The position numbers and the translations under genes were made by a program. Positions 27,155 to 34,648 of a DNA stretch of 64,000 bases are shown one piece after another; position 1 is the stretch's first letter, and every line of letters starts with the position of its first letter. The stretch comes from JAHRAW01 sp965249835 (GTDB taxonomy: Bacteria; Pseudomonadota; Gammaproteobacteria; Arenicellales; Poriferihabitantaceae), in contig CBDFMY010000003.1 in NCBI GenBank assembly GCA_965249835.1, forward strand, positions 1,302,001-1,366,000. Reading direction: 5' to 3'. The notes beneath the pieces are model-generated. The model was not told the DNA's origin, made no database searches, and saw only the letters and a list, made by a program, of their open reading frames with translations.

Positions 27155-27832
27155 TCATCGAGAAAAACCGAAATGCAAAACTTTCGTCCCACAAATTTCG
27201 ACAACCGAGTTGATAATGTCGATTGTGGTTTCTGCACTACAAATTCCAGCTACATTGCAAATACCTTCGCCAAGTGAATCAACGTTGTAACAAGAGGAAC
27301 CCCCGCCAGCTTTGCAAACACCTTCACCAAGTGAATTAACGTTGTAACAAGAGGAACCCCCGCCAGCTTTGCAAACACCTTCACCAAGTGAATTAACGTT
27401 GTAACAAGAGGAACCCCTGCCAGCTTTGCAAACACCTTCACCAAGTGAATCAACGTTGTAACAAGAGGAACCCCCGCCAGCTTTGCAAACACCTTCACCA
27501 AGTGAATTAACGTTGTAACAAGAGGAACCCCCGCCAGCTTTGCAAACACCTTCACCAAGTGAATTAACGTTGTAACAAGAGGAACCCCTGCCAGCTTTGC
27601 AAACACCTTCACCAAGTGAATCAACGTTGTAACAAGAGGAACCTCCGCCAGCTTTGCAAATTTGCTCTCCTGTCACTCCTGAATGTTCAAAAAGAACAGG
27701 AAGCCATAGAGATGTCGTTTTACAAAATTTCAGTGTCCTTTCAAAATCCATTGCGAAGGCATTGTTAGAAAGTAAGACTGGAAAGAAAAAAGAAAGTAAA
27801 AAGTAGATTTTCAAGGTTTTAATTTTTTTCAT
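27155..27832 (-). CDS. secreted cysteine-repeat protein, function unknown
   Basis: 225 residues. The start has a lysine-rich end and a hydrophobic stretch ending in AFA (cleavage expected near residue 27), a Sec signal peptide. Residues 55-187 are seven perfect-length 19-residue repeats of the type GEGVCKAGGGSSCYNVNSL, each with two cysteines (C-x7-C); a partial eighth follows. D/N and G/R variants cycle in threes, revealing a 57-residue higher-order unit. The cysteines would form disulfides in the periplasm or outside. The gene is AT-rich and lies between an IS4 and an IS5 element; the latter ends 32 bp upstream of the start codon, leaving an AGAGGA ribosome-binding site but little room for a native promoter. 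I do not recognise the family. Confidence 0.75.
   Translation of the reverse strand: MKKIKTLKIYFLLSFFFPVLLSNNAFAMDFERTLKFCKTTSLWLPVLFEHSGVTGEQICKAGGGSSCYNVDSLGEGVCKAGRGSSCYNVNSLGEGVCKAGGGSSCYNVNSLGEGVCKAGGGSSCYNVDSLGEGVCKAGRGSSCYNVNSLGEGVCKAGGGSSCYNVNSLGEGVCKAGGGSSCYNVDSLGEGICNVAGICSAETTIDIINSVVEICGTKVLHFGFSR
27272..27670 (-). repeat. seven in-frame 57-bp coding repeats
   Basis: The DNA encoding residues 55-187 of the secreted protein is 7 x 57 = 399 bp of near-identical units. Differences at two codons (GGG/AGG-type and GAT/AAT-type) recur every third unit, implying amplification of a 171-bp trimer. Confidence 0.9.
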
Positions 27833-27864
27833 TTAGAATCCTCTTCATCAACCACTCATAAGGT

Positions 27865-29130
27865 GAGACTTTTGCATAATCCATACTCATTTCTCATAAT
27901 CTCACTTCTGAGATTTTTCAGGGTCTTGACTCGTTAACACCCTAAAGATATTTCCAAAAAGCCTCGTTTTTCTTGAAAAACTTTCACAAACCAACCCGAT
28001 TTACTTGCTTTGCTTGGTTGGGTTGCTGTTTTGCCTTCCCCCCCCGCCTTTTAGACGCAACACGCCGGTGAACTTCGCATTTGCTTGAAAATATTCATCC
28101 CGGTTTTAAGATTATGAGTCATCGCAATCAGTTGCGCTCTGCTTTTGTTTCTTTCCAGCCCAAGGTATCTTGCCTGACCTAATCCATGATGTTGTTTTAA
28201 TAGCCCAAAGGTGCGCTCGACGATATAACGGATGCCTGAACGTTGCCTGTTTTGCTGTTTTTGTTGGTCGGTCAACGGTTTGTTTCTATAAGCCCGGTGC
28301 AGAACTTTATTGTTTTGCCGGCCCAGCTTCTGGTCGTTTTCCTGATTGGCATATGCGCTGTCCGCGTAAACTTGCCCATGGGTTTTGACCAGCAGTTTGT
28401 CCATCTCTTGTGAGTCATGCACATTGCCTGGCGTGTAAGTCATCTTCTTGACAAAACCATGTCCATCCGTATTGGCGTGCATCTTGAAGCCGTAGGTGGT
28501 TTTGCGCTTGCCATCAGCGGCGACCTTGACGTGGTAACCGGCCTCCGGGTCTTGCGTGTTATTGCCATCCTTGCCCTTGCGTTTGCGTGATTGCCTGGCT
28601 TTTATCACCGTGGCATCAATGAGGTTGATTGAACCGACTGAGACGATAATGCTGTTTTGCTCCAGATGCGTGTTAATTTGCTCTAATAGTGGCTCTAAAA
28701 GGTTCTCAGTGTTCAGCAGGTTTCTGAAACGCCAGATGGTCGTGTGGTCTGGCACCGCTTCACTCAAACTTAAGTCAATAAAGCGCCTGAACATCAAATC
28801 CCTGGCAATTTGTTTTTCCAATGCTTCATCGCTTAGGTTATACCACGCTTGCAGGATTAGGATCTTGAACATCATCAGCGGCGGGTAGGCAGGCACGCCT
28901 CTTTTAGATGAGTATAGATTGGACAGGGTGGTCTCTATCTCTTTCCAGTTAATGATGCTGTGCACATCGTCAAGTTCGCTCAGGGATTTATGCTCGACCA
29001 CAAGCATGTCTGCCATTGAGTGTTGGGCGGTTTGTTTCCAGGACATTTTGAGTTGGTTTTGGTGGTTGTTTAGAGGTTTCTTATTTTACTGGATTAAGTA
29101 TGATTTAGGCTTGATTTATGCAAAGGTCTC
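27865..29130 (-). mobile_element. IS5-family insertion sequence
   Basis: About 1266 bp between imperfect inverted ends: GAGACTTTTGCATAA at the left, and the complement of GAGACCTTTGCATAA at the right. It encodes one intact transposase on the minus strand. The right end lies inside a family B repeat (sequence after 29130 continues ACTTAATGTATGC...), so the element inserted into, or rearranged, that repeat. No clear 4-bp target duplication is visible. Confidence 0.8.
28051..29046 (-). CDS. IS5-family transposase
   Basis: 331 residues. An N-terminal DUF772-type domain (about 40-120, with PAYPPLMMFKILILQAWYNL) precedes a DDE core: aspartate in NLIDATVIKA, second aspartate in VYADSAYANQ, and the glutamate in YIVERTFGLLKQHHG. 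It resembles the IS1106-like group of IS5. The frame is complete and apparently functional. A run of eight C residues (about 28039-28046) lies just beyond the 3' end. Confidence 0.92.
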   Translation of the reverse strand: MSWKQTAQHSMADMLVVEHKSLSELDDVHSIINWKEIETTLSNLYSSKRGVPAYPPLMMFKILILQAWYNLSDEALEKQIARDLMFRRFIDLSLSEAVPDHTTIWRFRNLLNTENLLEPLLEQINTHLEQNSIIVSVGSINLIDATVIKARQSRKRKGKDGNNTQDPEAGYHVKVAADGKRKTTYGFKMHANTDGHGFVKKMTYTPGNVHDSQEMDKLLVKTHGQVYADSAYANQENDQKLGRQNNKVLHRAYRNKPLTDQQKQQNRQRSGIRYIVERTFGLLKQHHGLGQARYLGLERNKSRAQLIAMTHNLKTGMNIFKQMRSSPACCV

Positions 29131-29153
29131 ACTTAATGTATGCTCTCTCCCTC

Positions 29154-29264
29154 GCTAGTTCGCTTGCTTATTTTCCGCCATACTTTGTTGCGTTGCGTTG
29201 CGTTGTTGCTTATCCGCTTAATGTAGGCGCGCTCCACCGCTCCTTGCGCGCCTTGCCTGACAAC
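29154..29264 (+). repeat. intergenic repeat family B, copy 4
   Basis: Shows the TTTCCGCCATACTTTGTTGCG and GCGCTCCACCGCTCCTTG blocks of the family; its outer part appears displaced by the IS5 element. Confidence 0.75.
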
Positions 29265-29344
29265 AAAAAAATCGCGGGAGCGCCATGAATTGATTGGCGC
29301 GAGCGAAGCGAGCCCAAAGGGCGCGTATCAGGGATGGTACGCGC
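29265..29344 (-). repeat. intergenic repeat family A, copy 4 (inverted)
   Basis: Same orientation and same junction with family B as at 6621. One arm of the GCGTATCA hairpin carries a substitution (GGTACGC). Confidence 0.8.
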
Positions 29345-29546
29345 AAAATGCGGCGCGCAATGTTTGTTCGTAATTAATGAGTCCGGTCAAATCATACTTT
29401 TTTTCTCGTGTACTTTGGCATCTCGACGCACCTTTGTCTTCTCGATTTACCATTACCTATCATTCGTCATCCTCGCCGGTAGGCGGGGATCCAGACGCGG
29501 CGTAGCCGCGCAAAAGCGGCGGCTTCGCCGCCGCTTTTTCAAGCCA

Positions 29547-29740
29547 GAATGACGATACTGATTCTTTCGTTGTCACGCCCATAGAAGTTTTACTATTTAC
29601 TCTATTCTCCCAATCAACTGGCGCGTGGAAACTTATCCCCCCGCAAAGCGCGAGCACGCGCAAGCGAACCTTTGCATATCAGCCACAGGTTACTCGGCGG
29701 CGTAAGCCGCCGCCAATGCCCTTCGCACACCACTGTCATT
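29547..29740 (+). repeat. intergenic repeat family H, copy 2
   Basis: About 195 bp from GACGATACTGATTC to CACCACTGTCATT. It lacks the inner G-rich/C-rich part present at 32421-32669 and 39081-39331. Confidence 0.75.
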
Positions 29741-29789
29741 GGCGGCGGAGTTGCCGGTTTTGTGCGCAACACTACACTACACAGTACAA

Positions 29790-29907
29790 CGACCATAACG
29801 ACCATCTACTTGAGATACTTACAATGCTACAACGGCGAACGCCCGCACTGGGAATTGGATTACCTGCCCCTGCCAGTCCATCGCCAAACTGTTGCACTTT
29901 GAGGTTG
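29790..29907 (+). pseudogene. possible remnant of an integrase-core transposase
   Basis: One frame reads CYNGERPHWELDYLPLPVH before a stop, matching the YN..RPH..L.Y..P pattern that ends IS3/IS481-type transposases. Nothing further upstream in the frame is recognisable. The match is short and could be chance. Confidence 0.3.
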
Positions 29908-29914
29908 AATCCAA

Positions 29915-30067
29915 GGCATCAAACATTCGGTTGCGATTGCCGCTGTCATCGGTTATGTTGTTTGGGGCGAGCACCTCGGCATCGCCGAGATTGCGGGTAT
30001 ACTGCTGGTGGTCGTTGGCGCACACATCACCACCAAAAAACCGGCGAGTGCCGGGGCGAGTGCTTGA
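29915..30067 (+). pseudogene. C-terminal fragment of an EamA/DMT-family transporter
   Basis: About 50 codons read GIKHSVAIAAVIGYVVWGEH... and end at TGA 30065-30067. The last two hydrophobic segments with the GYVVWGE and GILLVVVG motifs are typical of the end of EamA drug/metabolite transporters. There is no start or upstream part, so this is a broken gene end left by a rearrangement near the IS elements. Confidence 0.6.
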
Positions 30068-30111
30068 TGTTCCCATGAAACGATAACCAACACCTAAACA
30101 GGGTATTCATA

Positions 30112-30396
30112 ATGGCAAACGAAGGCTATCACGAACCGATTGAAGAGTTGTCCGACGAGACTCGCGACATGCACCGTGCGATTATTTCGCTAATGGAAGA
30201 ACTGGAAGCGGTGGACTGGTATAACCAGCGGGTGGACGCATGCAAAGACCCGGAACTGAAGAGCATTCTTGCGCACAATCGCGATGAAGAAAAAGAACAC
30301 GCCGCCATGGTGCTGGAATGGATTCGACGCAGGGACGATGTCCTCGACCGCGAACTGCGCGAGTCGTTGTTCAGCGAAGGTCCAATCGGGCATTGA
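30112..30396 (+). CDS. encapsulated-ferritin (EncFtn) family protein without shell gene
   Basis: 94-residue two-helix ferritin-like protein closely resembling the EncFtn ferroxidase of Rhodospirillum rubrum, which assembles as a decamer, oxidises Fe(II) and normally works inside an encapsulin nanocompartment. The metal-site residues are all present: E30, E32 and W36 in MEELEAVDW, and E60 and H63 in RDEEKEHAAM. Unusually, the protein stops right after the fold (LFSEGPIGH): the C-terminal extension carrying an encapsulin-targeting peptide is absent, and no encapsulin gene follows. The next gene is an Fe(II)/2-oxoglutarate oxygenase, 88 bp downstream. It may store or detoxify iron without a shell, or use a shell encoded elsewhere. 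Confidence 0.88.
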   Translation: MANEGYHEPIEELSDETRDMHRAIISLMEELEAVDWYNQRVDACKDPELKSILAHNRDEEKEHAAMVLEWIRRRDDVLDRELRESLFSEGPIGH

Positions 30397-30484
30397 TTAT
30401 GCCGCGTTGCGGGCAGAAATTTTTGATGCGGCGGCGGTAAACGCGCGCGCCCTGATCGGAGAAATGGATCGGAGAAATGACAAG

Positions 30485-31324
30485 ATGAAAACCGAAGCGG
30501 TGATGAACGGCGATGCCGCCGAAATGGTGAACTTGGATCGCTATCCGATCAATAATCTTGGCTCGGCCGAAGGGATTGCGTTCGCCCGGCGGTGCCGGCA
30601 GGAATACCTTGATACCGGGTTGTGCATGTTACCGGGGTTTGTCTTGCCACAGGCCGGTCAACTGCTCGCCGACGAGGCCGATGAACTCAGCGGCGATGCC
30701 TATTTCTGCAACAACACCCACAACGTCTATCTCACCGCGGATAATCCGGAGTTGCCGCCGGATGATGCCGCTCGGCGGCGGCAACAAACACTGGTCGGTT
30801 CGGTGGCATTTGATCAGATTGTCGAACACACCAATCTGCGCCGCTTGTATCTGTGGGACCCGCTCAGAGACTTTATTGGTGCCGTCCTCGACCAGGGCGA
30901 ATTCCACCGCTTCGCCGATGTCTTTGGCGCATGTTCCATCAATGTGTTTGTCGACGGCGGTCAGCATGGCTGGCATTTTGACGAGTCTGAATACAGCGTG
31001 ACCTTGCTGTTGCAGTCGCCGGAATCCGGCGGCGCGTTCGAATATGTGCCGCGAATACGCGGGCTCGCCAATGAAAAAGAGCGAGTCGCCGATGTGTTGA
31101 ACGGCGAGCGTAGCGACGTGGTGGAATTGCCGTTCACGGTCGGCGCTTTGCTGATTTTCGGCGGTCGGCAGACCATTCACCGGGTAGTTAAGGTGCGTGG
31201 AAGCCGCGCCAGACTGACGGCGGTTATGTGTTACAGCGAAACACCGGGCGCGCAAAACAGCGAAGCGGTACGCAAAATGTTCTGGGGGCGCACCGGTGTG
31301 GAATCGGCGCGGGTAATGGGATGA
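30485..31324 (+). CDS. HalD/BesD-like Fe(II)/2-oxoglutarate-dependent oxygenase
   Basis: 279 residues from the ATG at 30485, chosen for the GGAG 10 bp upstream; the frame is open further back but overlaps the ferritin-like gene. The double-stranded beta-helix core contains the iron ligands His164 and Asp166 (HGWHFDESEYS) and His232 (QTIHRV), with arginines 241/243 as likely 2-oxoglutarate contacts. The sequence style (INVFVDGGQHGWHFDESEYSV) is that of the BesD/HalD amino-acid halogenase superfamily, but those halogenases have glycine or alanine in place of the aspartate. The intact HxD predicts a hydroxylase. The stop overlaps the next gene (ATGA), so both oxygenases are probably made together. 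Confidence 0.75.
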   Translation: MKTEAVMNGDAAEMVNLDRYPINNLGSAEGIAFARRCRQEYLDTGLCMLPGFVLPQAGQLLADEADELSGDAYFCNNTHNVYLTADNPELPPDDAARRRQQTLVGSVAFDQIVEHTNLRRLYLWDPLRDFIGAVLDQGEFHRFADVFGACSINVFVDGGQHGWHFDESEYSVTLLLQSPESGGAFEYVPRIRGLANEKERVADVLNGERSDVVELPFTVGALLIFGGRQTIHRVVKVRGSRARLTAVMCYSETPGAQNSEAVRKMFWGRTGVESARVMG

Positions 31325-32142
31325 TGATGGACGATACCGTGGCCGTGCCGAATGCTGTGGTGGATGAATTTGAACGCAATGGCGTGGTTTGTCTGCGCGG
31401 TTTGTTCGAGCAACGCTGGCTGAATCAACTGGCCGATGGCGTGGAGAAAAACTTTGCCGCGCCGGGTCCATACCAGCGGGTCTATACCACCCCCGGCAAC
31501 CCCGGCGCGTTTTATGATGACTATTGCAACTGGCAGCGCATCGATGAATACCGCGATTTTATTTTACATTCCCCCACCGCCGAAATCGCCGCACGGCTGA
31601 TGCGCTCGACTACGGCGCGTTTTTATCACGAACATGTTTTGGTGAAGGAACCGGGCACCGCAGAGAAAACTCCGTGGCACCATGACCAACCTTACTACGG
31701 TGTCAACGGCGATCAACTTTGCTCTTTATGGCTGCCGTTGGAGGCGGTGCCGAAGCGTGCGTGTCCGGAGTTTATCGCCGGCTCCCACGCGAGCGGCGTA
31801 TTGTATTATCCGCGCCTGTTTGCCAGTCACGAAAATTACAGCAAAGACGAGGACGGATTTGAATCGGTGCCCGACATTGACGCGCTTCGTGAACAATACG
31901 ACATTTTGTCCTGGGATCTTGCGCCCGGCGACTGCATCGCGTTTCACATGCGCGCAGTGCACGGCGCACCACCCACCACCGGGCTGAAATCCCGCCGGCG
32001 CGGGTTTTCTTCCCGCTGGCTGGGCGATGATGCGCGTTTTGCAACGCGTCCGTGGACCACTTCGCCGCCCTTTGAAGAAATACATCTGAATCCGGGCGAC
32101 GCGATGGAGCATCCCGAGTTTCCCGTGGTGTGGCGGTGCTAA
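31321..32142 (+). CDS. phytanoyl-CoA dioxygenase (PhyH) family protein
   Basis: 273 residues from the first of three consecutive ATG codons; it overlaps the stop of the preceding oxygenase gene by 4 bp. Iron ligands His120 and Asp122 (WHHDQPYY) and His214 (RAVHGAP) are present, followed by an arginine-rich RRRGFSSRW block that should bind 2-oxoglutarate. PhyH proteins hydroxylate diverse small molecules, and the substrate cannot be read from the sequence. The tight coupling with the HalD/BesD-like gene suggests two oxidations in one pathway. An oligopeptide-type importer lies downstream beyond a 750-bp repeat gap. Confidence 0.85.
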   Translation: MMMDDTVAVPNAVVDEFERNGVVCLRGLFEQRWLNQLADGVEKNFAAPGPYQRVYTTPGNPGAFYDDYCNWQRIDEYRDFILHSPTAEIAARLMRSTTARFYHEHVLVKEPGTAEKTPWHHDQPYYGVNGDQLCSLWLPLEAVPKRACPEFIAGSHASGVLYYPRLFASHENYSKDEDGFESVPDIDALREQYDILSWDLAPGDCIAFHMRAVHGAPPTTGLKSRRRGFSSRWLGDDARFATRPWTTSPPFEEIHLNPGDAMEHPEFPVVWRC

Positions 32143-32896
32143 TCGCCGTTTTGTTACGCCATCCGGCTTATCGCCAGGAACGGCGGGTAGTTCGGCGGAG
32201 CAGGACGCAAGAGCCGAACAACACGCTTCCCGCCTCGTCATTCCTGCATAGAATATCGCGACTTCGCCGCAAATGAGTCCGGCCTGCGGCGAGAATGACG
32301 GGCCGGGGGGACAATGGTGAATCGCAAAGTGTGACTCTCTTTGAGACGCCAGAAGTAAACCAGAAAAATGAGTCACGCTACGCGTGACAGATATTTAACT
32401 GGATCCCCGCTTGCCGGCGAGGATGACGAATACTGATTCTTTCGTTGTCACGTCCACAGAAGTTTTGCCATTTACTCTATTCTCCCAATCACCAGAGCGT
32501 GCAGGGACGCACACCGGCGCGTGGAAACAGGATGTTTCCCCCTGCGGGGGGGGGGGGGGGGTATTCCCCCCGCAAAGCGCGAGCACGCGCAAGCGCACCT
32601 TTGCATATCAGCCACAGGTTACTCGGCGGCGTAAGCCGCCGCCAATGCCTTTCGCATACCACTGTCATTTGCTTTGATGCCGCCGCTATTGCGCGGCATC
32701 AAAGCAAATGAATTCCCGCCACGGCGAGGATGCGCAACACCGCATGGCGGCGCCATAATAAAATTGGCAAGCACAATCCATTTGTGCAAAACGCGCTGAT
32801 TATGTTACAGTGTTCCCTCGGCTTGCGCGAAATCGCCGCCAACAGGCACGCGAACAAGCGCACTGCTTATAAATAAAATCCTTCGGAGGAGTTAAG
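32143..32896. other. gene-free repeat region with G16 run
   Basis: No gene is seen. It includes an inverted TCACGCTACGCGTGA palindrome (about 32370), family H copy 3 with a run of 16 G residues, and a short inverted pair around 32671-32711 (CATTTGCTTTGATGCCGC... / ...GCGGCATCAAAGCAAATG, a long hairpin). The last 100 bp must hold the promoter of the ABC transporter, but I see no strong match to a sigma70 consensus. Confidence 0.7.
32421..32669 (+). repeat. intergenic repeat family H, copy 3 (long form)
   Basis: About 250 bp. The inner segment pairs CCCCCTGCGGGG-type bases with GGGGGTATTCCCCCC and contains 16 consecutive G residues (32546-32561), a likely length-variable tract. Confidence 0.75.
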
Positions 32897-34552
32897 ATGA
32901 TGAAGAAAGACACCACAAGCAACATTCACCCACTATCCAATGAGTCGCTGTCCAATGAAGTTAACTATCACGACCTTGACCCGGCCGACCGTGCGTTGGT
33001 GGAAAAGGCAGTTCGCAAAGGTTACTCGAGACGCGAAATTCTAAAACTGATGATGGCCACCGGCGTAACAGCAGCCACCGCCAACCATCTTTTCAGCACC
33101 GGCGGCGCGGCACTGGCAGCCACACCCAAAAAGGGCGGATCGATTCGCATGTCGTCCAACCTGCACGGTCCCGATGATCAACTGGACCCCACGCTGTTCA
33201 CTTCAACCATTGACTACACCCGCGGCCGCGCCATCTACAACGGCCTGGTGCAACTTTCCAACGAACTGGCACCACAACCGGAACTGGCGGAAAGTTTTGA
33301 ATCGAACAGCGATGCAACGGAATGGACTTTCAAAATCCGCAAAGGGGTAACTTACCACGACGGCTCCAAACTCACTGCCAACGATGTTGTGTATAGCATG
33401 AACCGCCACATCAGCGATGATTCAACTTCCACCATCAAGGCGGTTTTGGCAACGGTGGATGGATGGAAAAAGACCGGCGAATACGAAGTCAAGGCGGTGA
33501 TGAAAAGCCCCAACGCCGACCTGCCGATTCTGTGCGGATTATTTCAAGCAAAAATTGTCAAAGACGGTAGCACCGGCGAAGGCAATGGCACCGGCCCATA
33601 CACCTTGGAATCTTTCGAGCCCGGCGTGAAATCGGTGCACAAACGCAACCCAAACTACTGGCGGGAAGGCGCCAACCTTGACGCTATTGAAATCACCGCC
33701 ATCACCGATCCGGGCGCGCGTGTCAATGCATTGCTTTCCGGAGACATGCAGATGGTTACCGCCATTGAACCCAAAGCCTTCCGGCAGATTGAAGAGGCAA
33801 GCGGGGTGACGCTGCTGTCCCTGCCGGCCGCGTTGCAGATGGGTATCTGCTGCCTTAAAAATTCCGAGCCCGGCAGCAACGACGATTTCGTCAAGGGCAT
33901 GCAGTATATTCAGGACCGCGAGCGCATTGTCAAAAGAATCCTTAGGGGCAAAGGCTCGGTCGGCAACGATACGCCCATCATGGGCGCGCACGGTGCGGAT
34001 TGGTGTTCCGAGTTGCCGCAGCGTGAGTATGATCCGGACAAAGCGAAATACCATTTCAACCAATCCGGCTACTCCACGGCGGAGTTGTATGTCGCGCCGG
34101 TCATCTCCGGCATGGAGGACATGGTTTTGCTGGCGCAAGCCAACTGCGCGAAAATCGGTTTTGACCTCAAGGTCAGGCGCGTGCCGACTGACGGCTACTG
34201 GGGTGCGGTGTGGATGACCGAACCGCTGAATGTGGTTACCTGGAACATGCGTCCGACCGCCAACTCGCAGATGGCGATTCAGTTTGGCCCCGGTGCCGCG
34301 TGGAATGATACCTACTGGAACAACGACCGCATGGGTGAGTTGCTCAGCGCGTCGCTGGCCGAAACCAATCCGGACAAGCGTCATGCGATGTATTGCGAGA
34401 TGCAAACCCTGATTCACAACGGCAGCGGCATGGTGATTCCCGCCTTCACCAACATCAACGACGCCATCGCCGACAACATCATGGGAATGCCCACGGTGCC
34501 TCTGGGTCAGTTGGGCGGAAATGAATGGCCGGAGTTTATCTGGCTTGCCTGA
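32897..34552 (+). CDS. ABC transporter substrate-binding protein, family 5 (DppA/OppA type), Tat signal
   Basis: 551-residue periplasmic binding protein of the peptide/nickel/opine group. The N-terminus contains a twin-arginine motif (YSRREILKLMM, about residues 43-53) and a hydrophobic stretch ending ALAA, so export is probably by Tat. The mature part shows the family pattern GLVQLSNELAPQPELAESFE and the extended C-terminal lobe. A strong GGAGGAG ribosome-binding site precedes the start (ATGATG, first ATG used). A terminator-like hairpin follows at 34588-34624 before the permease genes, which would favour excess binding protein. The substrate (peptide, glutathione, amine or opine) cannot be read from sequence. 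Confidence 0.9.
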   Translation: MMKKDTTSNIHPLSNESLSNEVNYHDLDPADRALVEKAVRKGYSRREILKLMMATGVTAATANHLFSTGGAALAATPKKGGSIRMSSNLHGPDDQLDPTLFTSTIDYTRGRAIYNGLVQLSNELAPQPELAESFESNSDATEWTFKIRKGVTYHDGSKLTANDVVYSMNRHISDDSTSTIKAVLATVDGWKKTGEYEVKAVMKSPNADLPILCGLFQAKIVKDGSTGEGNGTGPYTLESFEPGVKSVHKRNPNYWREGANLDAIEITAITDPGARVNALLSGDMQMVTAIEPKAFRQIEEASGVTLLSLPAALQMGICCLKNSEPGSNDDFVKGMQYIQDRERIVKRILRGKGSVGNDTPIMGAHGADWCSELPQREYDPDKAKYHFNQSGYSTAELYVAPVISGMEDMVLLAQANCAKIGFDLKVRRVPTDGYWGAVWMTEPLNVVTWNMRPTANSQMAIQFGPGAAWNDTYWNNDRMGELLSASLAETNPDKRHAMYCEMQTLIHNGSGMVIPAFTNINDAIADNIMGMPTVPLGQLGGNEWPEFIWLA

Positions 34553-34587
34553 TCGGTATTGACAGATAAACTGATTTAATCTGGCTC

Positions 34588-34624
34588 AGGCCCGCATGAA
34601 GTTACTTTATGCGGGCCTTTTTGT
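34588..34624 (+). terminator. terminator-like hairpin between binding protein and permease genes
   Basis: Stem AGGCCCGCAT/ATGCGGGCCT (10 bp) with a short loop, followed by TTTTTG. It probably acts as an attenuating terminator, because the permease and ATPase genes continue on the same strand 25 bp later. Confidence 0.8.
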
Positions 34625-34648
34625 TTTGTCCGTGAGAGGAATACAACC

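Larger units (their letters stand above)
29131..30111. other. repeat mosaic with gene remnants upstream of the ferritin-like gene
   Basis: No intact gene is seen. The order is family B (29154-29264), inverted family A (29265-29344), a GTTCGTAATTAATGAGTCCGG unit with a T-rich tail, palindromes (including GGCGGCTTCGCCGCC near 29518), family H (29547-29740), then two decayed protein-coding remnants up to 30067. Confidence 0.7.

Noticed and set aside
27250..27670. Possible CRISPR-like or satellite array of 57-bp repeats
   Set aside because: The units are directly adjacent without unique spacers and are in frame in a gene with a signal peptide, so they are protein repeats.
25783..29130. A composite transposon made of the IS4 and IS5 elements
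   Set aside because: The two elements belong to different families with different ends, so their transposases would not mobilise the segment as one unit.
30269..30484. Upstream start of the HalD/BesD-like gene within the ferritin-like gene
   Set aside because: The overlap of over 120 bp is in another frame of a well-conserved gene, and the family N-terminus (VNLDRYPI) begins well after 30485.
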